Made by a program: the position numbers and the translations under genes. From Mucilaginibacter sabulilitoris (GTDB taxonomy: Bacteria > Bacteroidota > Bacteroidia > Sphingobacteriales > Sphingobacteriaceae), in NCBI RefSeq assembly GCF_034262375.1, contig NZ_CP139558.1:5518001-5582000 (forward strand): DNA of 64,000 nucleotides, read 5' to 3'. The notes under the pieces were generated by a model that searched no databases, had not been told where the DNA came from, and saw nothing but the letters and a program-made list of their open reading frames with translations. Below, piece after piece: positions 60,943-64,000 of the stretch. Positions within the stretch are counted from its first letter, which is position 1. Every line of letters begins with the position of its first letter.

Positions 60943-62979
60943 CTACCTATCCAGCGGTATCCAGGTTTCCATATCCACATGGCCACGGTTTCCCCAGGCA
61001 TAATAAGGGATCAGCCTCACATCAACCGCATTTTGCTTGGGCGCCGATATCTCCTTGTATAATTTATTTTTCCAATTGGCCTCATCACGTACATCGGCTT
61101 TACCAACAAGACTCATGATATCACTGTTATCTATTTTGATCATCTCGGGTTGGAGCTGATTTTTTGATGAAAGTGCGATATTAAATACTTTTTGCCCTTT
61201 TGCTAAATCGGCAGATTCGAGACAGTATACCACGGGACCACGTTTAACGGCCACCTGATTGCGGGTTTCCTCAACCAAAGGATTAGCTTCCATCATGGTT
61301 ACTGGCATAGGCAGATTTAACTCTATCTTATCACCAGTTTTCCAATCACGGTTAATCTCTGCATAACCGCCGCGTGAAAGTGTTTGAGTAACAGCTTTAC
61401 CATTTATCGTTAAAACCGCATCTTTGCTCCATCCCGGAATACGGAAAAACATAGAGGCCGACTTACCCGGGGCCTGTTCAATCTTGATACCAATCTTACC
61501 ATCCCAGGGGTAATTGGTTGTTTGGGTTAATTTTATTGCGGAACCATCCTTCAGTTTGGTTTCGAGCGTATTGCCACCATAAAGATTAAACCACAGTCCT
61601 TTATCAGATATGCTGTAGGCGTAATCACTAATTTCAGATATGGTACGCACCACATTAGGCGGGCAACAGTTTGATAGTTTAATATACCCTACCCTGTCTT
61701 TTGACCAACGTTGGCTGAACGGCAGATCATCAGAATAACTCAACGGATTAGTATACAGGAAATCGCGGCCGCTTAAACTAATACCGGAAAGCACACTGTT
61801 ATACAGGGCCAACTCCATCACATCAGCATATTTCGCATCTCCCGAAATTTGCAGCATGCGCCAGTTCCATAACACATTGCCAATATTGGCACAGGTTTCA
61901 TTATGCGCGGTAAAATTGGGGAGCTGATAATCGCGCCCGTAAGCCTGATGCACCTTTTGCACATCATTCGGGTTATAAGATGTACCGTCGGGCGAAACAC
62001 CGTCGTAAAGTGAACCGCAACCGCCTGTAATGTACATTTTACGATTCACCACATCGTTCCACATCAAGGTGAGAGTATGCATCAGGGTAGTATCCCCCGT
62101 TTCAGCATAAACATCGGCAACGCCTGCAAAAAGATAATTGGCACGTACCGCGTGCCCCATAGCTTGTTTTTGCTGCCTGAATGGGATACGATCCTGGTTA
62201 TCATCTGTTCCATTCTCCATCAACCCACGAATGTTGATTAAATTTTTGGCCAATTCGAGATACTTAGGATCGTGTGTAGTGCGGTACATCTCCACTACGC
62301 CCATATAATGCGATGGGCAAATAGCGTTTCGTGCTAATTCAGGAGAAGCTGTTTTATAAAATTTGTAAAGATAGTCTGTTGCTTTAACGGCCAGTTTCAG
62401 CATACTGGTTTTACCCGTAGCACGGTAATGCACACAAGCAGCGGTCATTAAATGGCCCAAATTGTAGGTTTCGAAATTTAAACGGTCATTAAAGGCTTTT
62501 TCCTTACTGCTGCTTTTACGTTCTTCAATAATGGTTGGGGTATGTATATAACCATCAGGCCTTTGTGCTTTGGCTATTACCGCGATAGTTTTATCCATCA
62601 GGGCATCCAGCTTAGGGTCGTGGGTTGACGCGTACATGCTGGCTACTGCTTCAAACAGTTTATAAAAATCGCCGTCATGAAACGGCGGGCCCTCATGCGA
62701 TCCGGTATCCAGCCCGGCAGCTATTTCAAAATTCCGAAACGCGTGACTGATCTTTGGGTCGGTATATATTCGCCATAGGTTGGGGATCATGGTATCACGG
62801 CACACCTTAAACCTGTCGGCCCAAAAGCCATTTGTCCAGGTAACATTACCCATATCCACGCTGCTTAACTTGGCAAATTTACTTTTGTCGGTGTTTACCA
62901 AAGCCTTGTTTTGGGCATAGGCACTCCCCGTTAATACTACCAAACAAACAATCAAAAGCTTCATCATTTTGCTCCACAT
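60943..62979 (-). CDS. GH127-like beta-L-arabinofuranosidase
   Basis: A 678-residue secreted protein. The signal starts MWSKMMKLLIVCLVVLTGSA (the second or third Met is an alternative start) and cleaves after AYAQ. The (alpha/alpha)6 barrel and following beta-domains match GH127 (formerly DUF1680). YNCCPP-type SNCCPPNVVRTISEI holds the catalytic Cys, and NETCANIGNVLWNWRM a key Glu. Most of the family removes terminal beta-L-arabinofuranose from plant glycoproteins or pectin. It lies 14 bases after the GH106-like gene, so the two form part of one polysaccharide operon. Confidence 0.88.
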   Translation of the reverse strand: MWSKMMKLLIVCLVVLTGSAYAQNKALVNTDKSKFAKLSSVDMGNVTWTNGFWADRFKVCRDTMIPNLWRIYTDPKISHAFRNFEIAAGLDTGSHEGPPFHDGDFYKLFEAVASMYASTHDPKLDALMDKTIAVIAKAQRPDGYIHTPTIIEERKSSSKEKAFNDRLNFETYNLGHLMTAACVHYRATGKTSMLKLAVKATDYLYKFYKTASPELARNAICPSHYMGVVEMYRTTHDPKYLELAKNLINIRGLMENGTDDNQDRIPFRQQKQAMGHAVRANYLFAGVADVYAETGDTTLMHTLTLMWNDVVNRKMYITGGCGSLYDGVSPDGTSYNPNDVQKVHQAYGRDYQLPNFTAHNETCANIGNVLWNWRMLQISGDAKYADVMELALYNSVLSGISLSGRDFLYTNPLSYSDDLPFSQRWSKDRVGYIKLSNCCPPNVVRTISEISDYAYSISDKGLWFNLYGGNTLETKLKDGSAIKLTQTTNYPWDGKIGIKIEQAPGKSASMFFRIPGWSKDAVLTINGKAVTQTLSRGGYAEINRDWKTGDKIELNLPMPVTMMEANPLVEETRNQVAVKRGPVVYCLESADLAKGQKVFNIALSSKNQLQPEMIKIDNSDIMSLVGKADVRDEANWKNKLYKEISAPKQNAVDVRLIPYYAWGNRGHVDMETWIPLDR

Positions 62980-62993
62980 ATCTCTAAATTTTA

Positions 62994-64000
62994 TTAATCC
63001 CTTAAACTTATAATTTTTACCGGCCCTAATAAACCCGCCGGCAATAATGACCTACCTTCTAACCGATAAACTGCATTAGTCCAGGTAACACGTTCCTTTT
63101 CAGGCAAAGCATGATCACCCATTAAACGGTTGGCCCAGGTATTGCTAACTTCAATTTTTAGCCGGTTAACACCTTTTTTTAAGGCTTTGCTGATATTTAC
63201 CTGATATGGATACGCCCAGGCCACACCACAATTTATCCCGTTTACATACACTTCGGCAAGGTTCTCTACACTACCTAAATCGAGCCATATTCCACTCTTA
63301 GCGATATTATTCCATGTAAACGACTGACTATAGCTTGCTGTACCCGAGTAATATTTGATATTATTTTCTTCACGCTTAGACCAATCCTCCAACTGATCAA
63401 ATATTACAGCCTTTTCAGGCCCGGCGTATTTTGGATTGAACTGAACTTTCCATGCACCGGTAAGTGTTTGCACCGGGATTTGAACGGACCAGTTTTTACC
63501 CTTGGCAATTCCAGAAGCCACAGCTTTTTCACGCAGGACGATAAACACCGAGCCGTTTGGAGCCAAATGAACAGGTAACATGGTACGCCCATTTTTTGAC
63601 TGCCATTGATTTACGGCATGAATTTCACCTGTAAGGGCGTCCCAAAGTTCGGGCACAAAACCTGCTGACCTTAAAGATATATCAAGAGTGCGTTCCGCTG
63701 CCTGTTGGTTTGATATAAAGTACAGTTCAAAATCTGATGAGCGCCTGTGTGCCCAGGCTATGTCTTTGGCTTTTTTATCGTTTTCCTGTGCTGTAAAATC
63801 ACGAGCGACACCCAACTCATCAAATGTATCTTTTTGATACGGACCGATAATTACTTTACCTTTTTGAGCCGCATTACTCAATAGTCTTTTACCTTCCTTC
63901 GCAACCGTCGCATCATCAGCCATACCGGGTGCACGCATTGGCTGATTATTAATCAATACCGTTGCCCCTTCATTTACCAATTCCTGTAAGCGTTTTACAA
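62994..64000 (-). CDS. GH106-like alpha-L-rhamnosidase, C-terminal part (cut by window edge)
   Basis: The frame is open to the right edge, with Val-Lys-Arg-Leu-Gln-Glu-Leu before the apparent TTG start at 63980, so the N-terminus lies outside. Visible features are ELVNEGATVLINNQPMRAPG, an active-site or domain-boundary segment typical of GH106, a jelly-roll (WLDLGSVENLAEVYVNGINCG) and the last strand LLPAGLLGPVKIISL. In this family the closing words LLPSGLLGPV are conserved. Such enzymes act on rhamnogalacturonan or rhamnosides. It is followed by GH127, a pair that fits pectin or arabinan-type glycans. Confidence 0.82.
   Translation of the reverse strand, partial: VKRLQELVNEGATVLINNQPMRAPGMADDATVAKEGKRLLSNAAQKGKVIIGPYQKDTFDELGVARDFTAQENDKKAKDIAWAHRRSSDFELYFISNQQAAERTLDISLRSAGFVPELWDALTGEIHAVNQWQSKNGRTMLPVHLAPNGSVFIVLREKAVASGIAKGKNWSVQIPVQTLTGAWKVQFNPKYAGPEKAVIFDQLEDWSKREENNIKYYSGTASYSQSFTWNNIAKSGIWLDLGSVENLAEVYVNGINCGVAWAYPYQVNISKALKKGVNRLKIEVSNTWANRLMGDHALPEKERVTWTNAVYRLEGRSLLPAGLLGPVKIISLRD

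Noticed and set aside
1..64000. tRNA, rRNA, insertion sequences, phage genes, replication origin
   Set aside because: I saw no cloverleaf, no rRNA segments, no transposase or integrase frames, and no DnaA-box cluster. Reading by eye can miss a short tRNA.

Overview
The window reads as the chromosome of a free-living or plant/soil Bacteroidota, most likely family Sphingobacteriaceae (Mucilaginibacter/Pedobacter-like). This is inferred from gene content, not from a marker search. The signs are Bacteroidota-style promoters (TTTG, 19-21 bp, TAnnTTTG), absence of clear Shine-Dalgarno sites, DUF4290 beside murA, head-GIN (DUF2807) proteins, OMP_b-brl outer-membrane barrels, SusCD-era glycosidase families (GH110, GH127, GH106-like) and many Tat-lipoprotein oxidoreductase subunits. 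No tRNA, rRNA, insertion sequence, phage or CRISPR array was found.

Layout. 0-11.5 kb (minus strand): a sugar-oxidation cluster. It holds two GMC flavoprotein dehydrogenases, two Tat-exported gluconate-2-dehydrogenase-subunit-3 partners, two Gfo/Idh/MocA oxidoreductases, two TIM-barrel sugar isomerase/epimerase-like proteins and a secreted beta-propeller. Together they suggest periplasmic oxidation of a glycoside or sugar followed by processing of the keto-sugar. 11.7-28.6 kb: housekeeping and exported functions (fatty-acid desaturase, thioesterase, outer-membrane barrel, SlyD-like isomerase with a YyaL-like protein, M1 peptidase, GH110, DUF1593, FabV, and an XRE/DUF2975 pair). 28.8-31.1 kb: UvrD/PcrA helicase. 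31.2-36.1 kb: an accessory region. It has an XRE regulator, an orphan 102-residue protein, a membrane TPR protein ending in a phospho-acceptor HisKA-like segment but lacking an ATPase domain, and, divergently, four exported peptide genes.

The most unusual locus is 34230-36105. Three consecutive genes each encode exactly 47 residues with a signal peptide and the same last eight residues, KRDLGSAD. The fourth gene has the same layout over its first 47 residues (KRDLGNAD at 40-47), then continues as a tandem array, giving 26 copies of the motif in a 15-residue repeat. Across the array the DNA varies at synonymous sites while the peptide changes once. I recognise no family. A secreted peptide precursor (pheromone, toxin or matrix component) sensed by the adjacent TPR protein is a hypothesis, not a conclusion.

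36.2-48.4 kb: M20 dipeptidase. Then comes a second, compact sugar-oxidation operon (isomerase, GMC, subunit 3) divergent from a Nudix-type transcription factor, with two matching 19-bp palindromes between them. After that come a dipeptide epimerase, DUF4290-murA (MurA has Asp instead of the catalytic Cys) and a GT39-like transferase. 48.5-64 kb: cystathionine beta-synthase, AMP nucleosidase, the tig-clpP-clpX protein-quality block, a dihaem cytochrome, two DUF2807 proteins, a small P-loop kinase-like protein, an ABC permease, GH127, and the C-terminal part of a GH106-like rhamnosidase cut by the window edge. Palindromic intergenic repeats of several families are scattered throughout.
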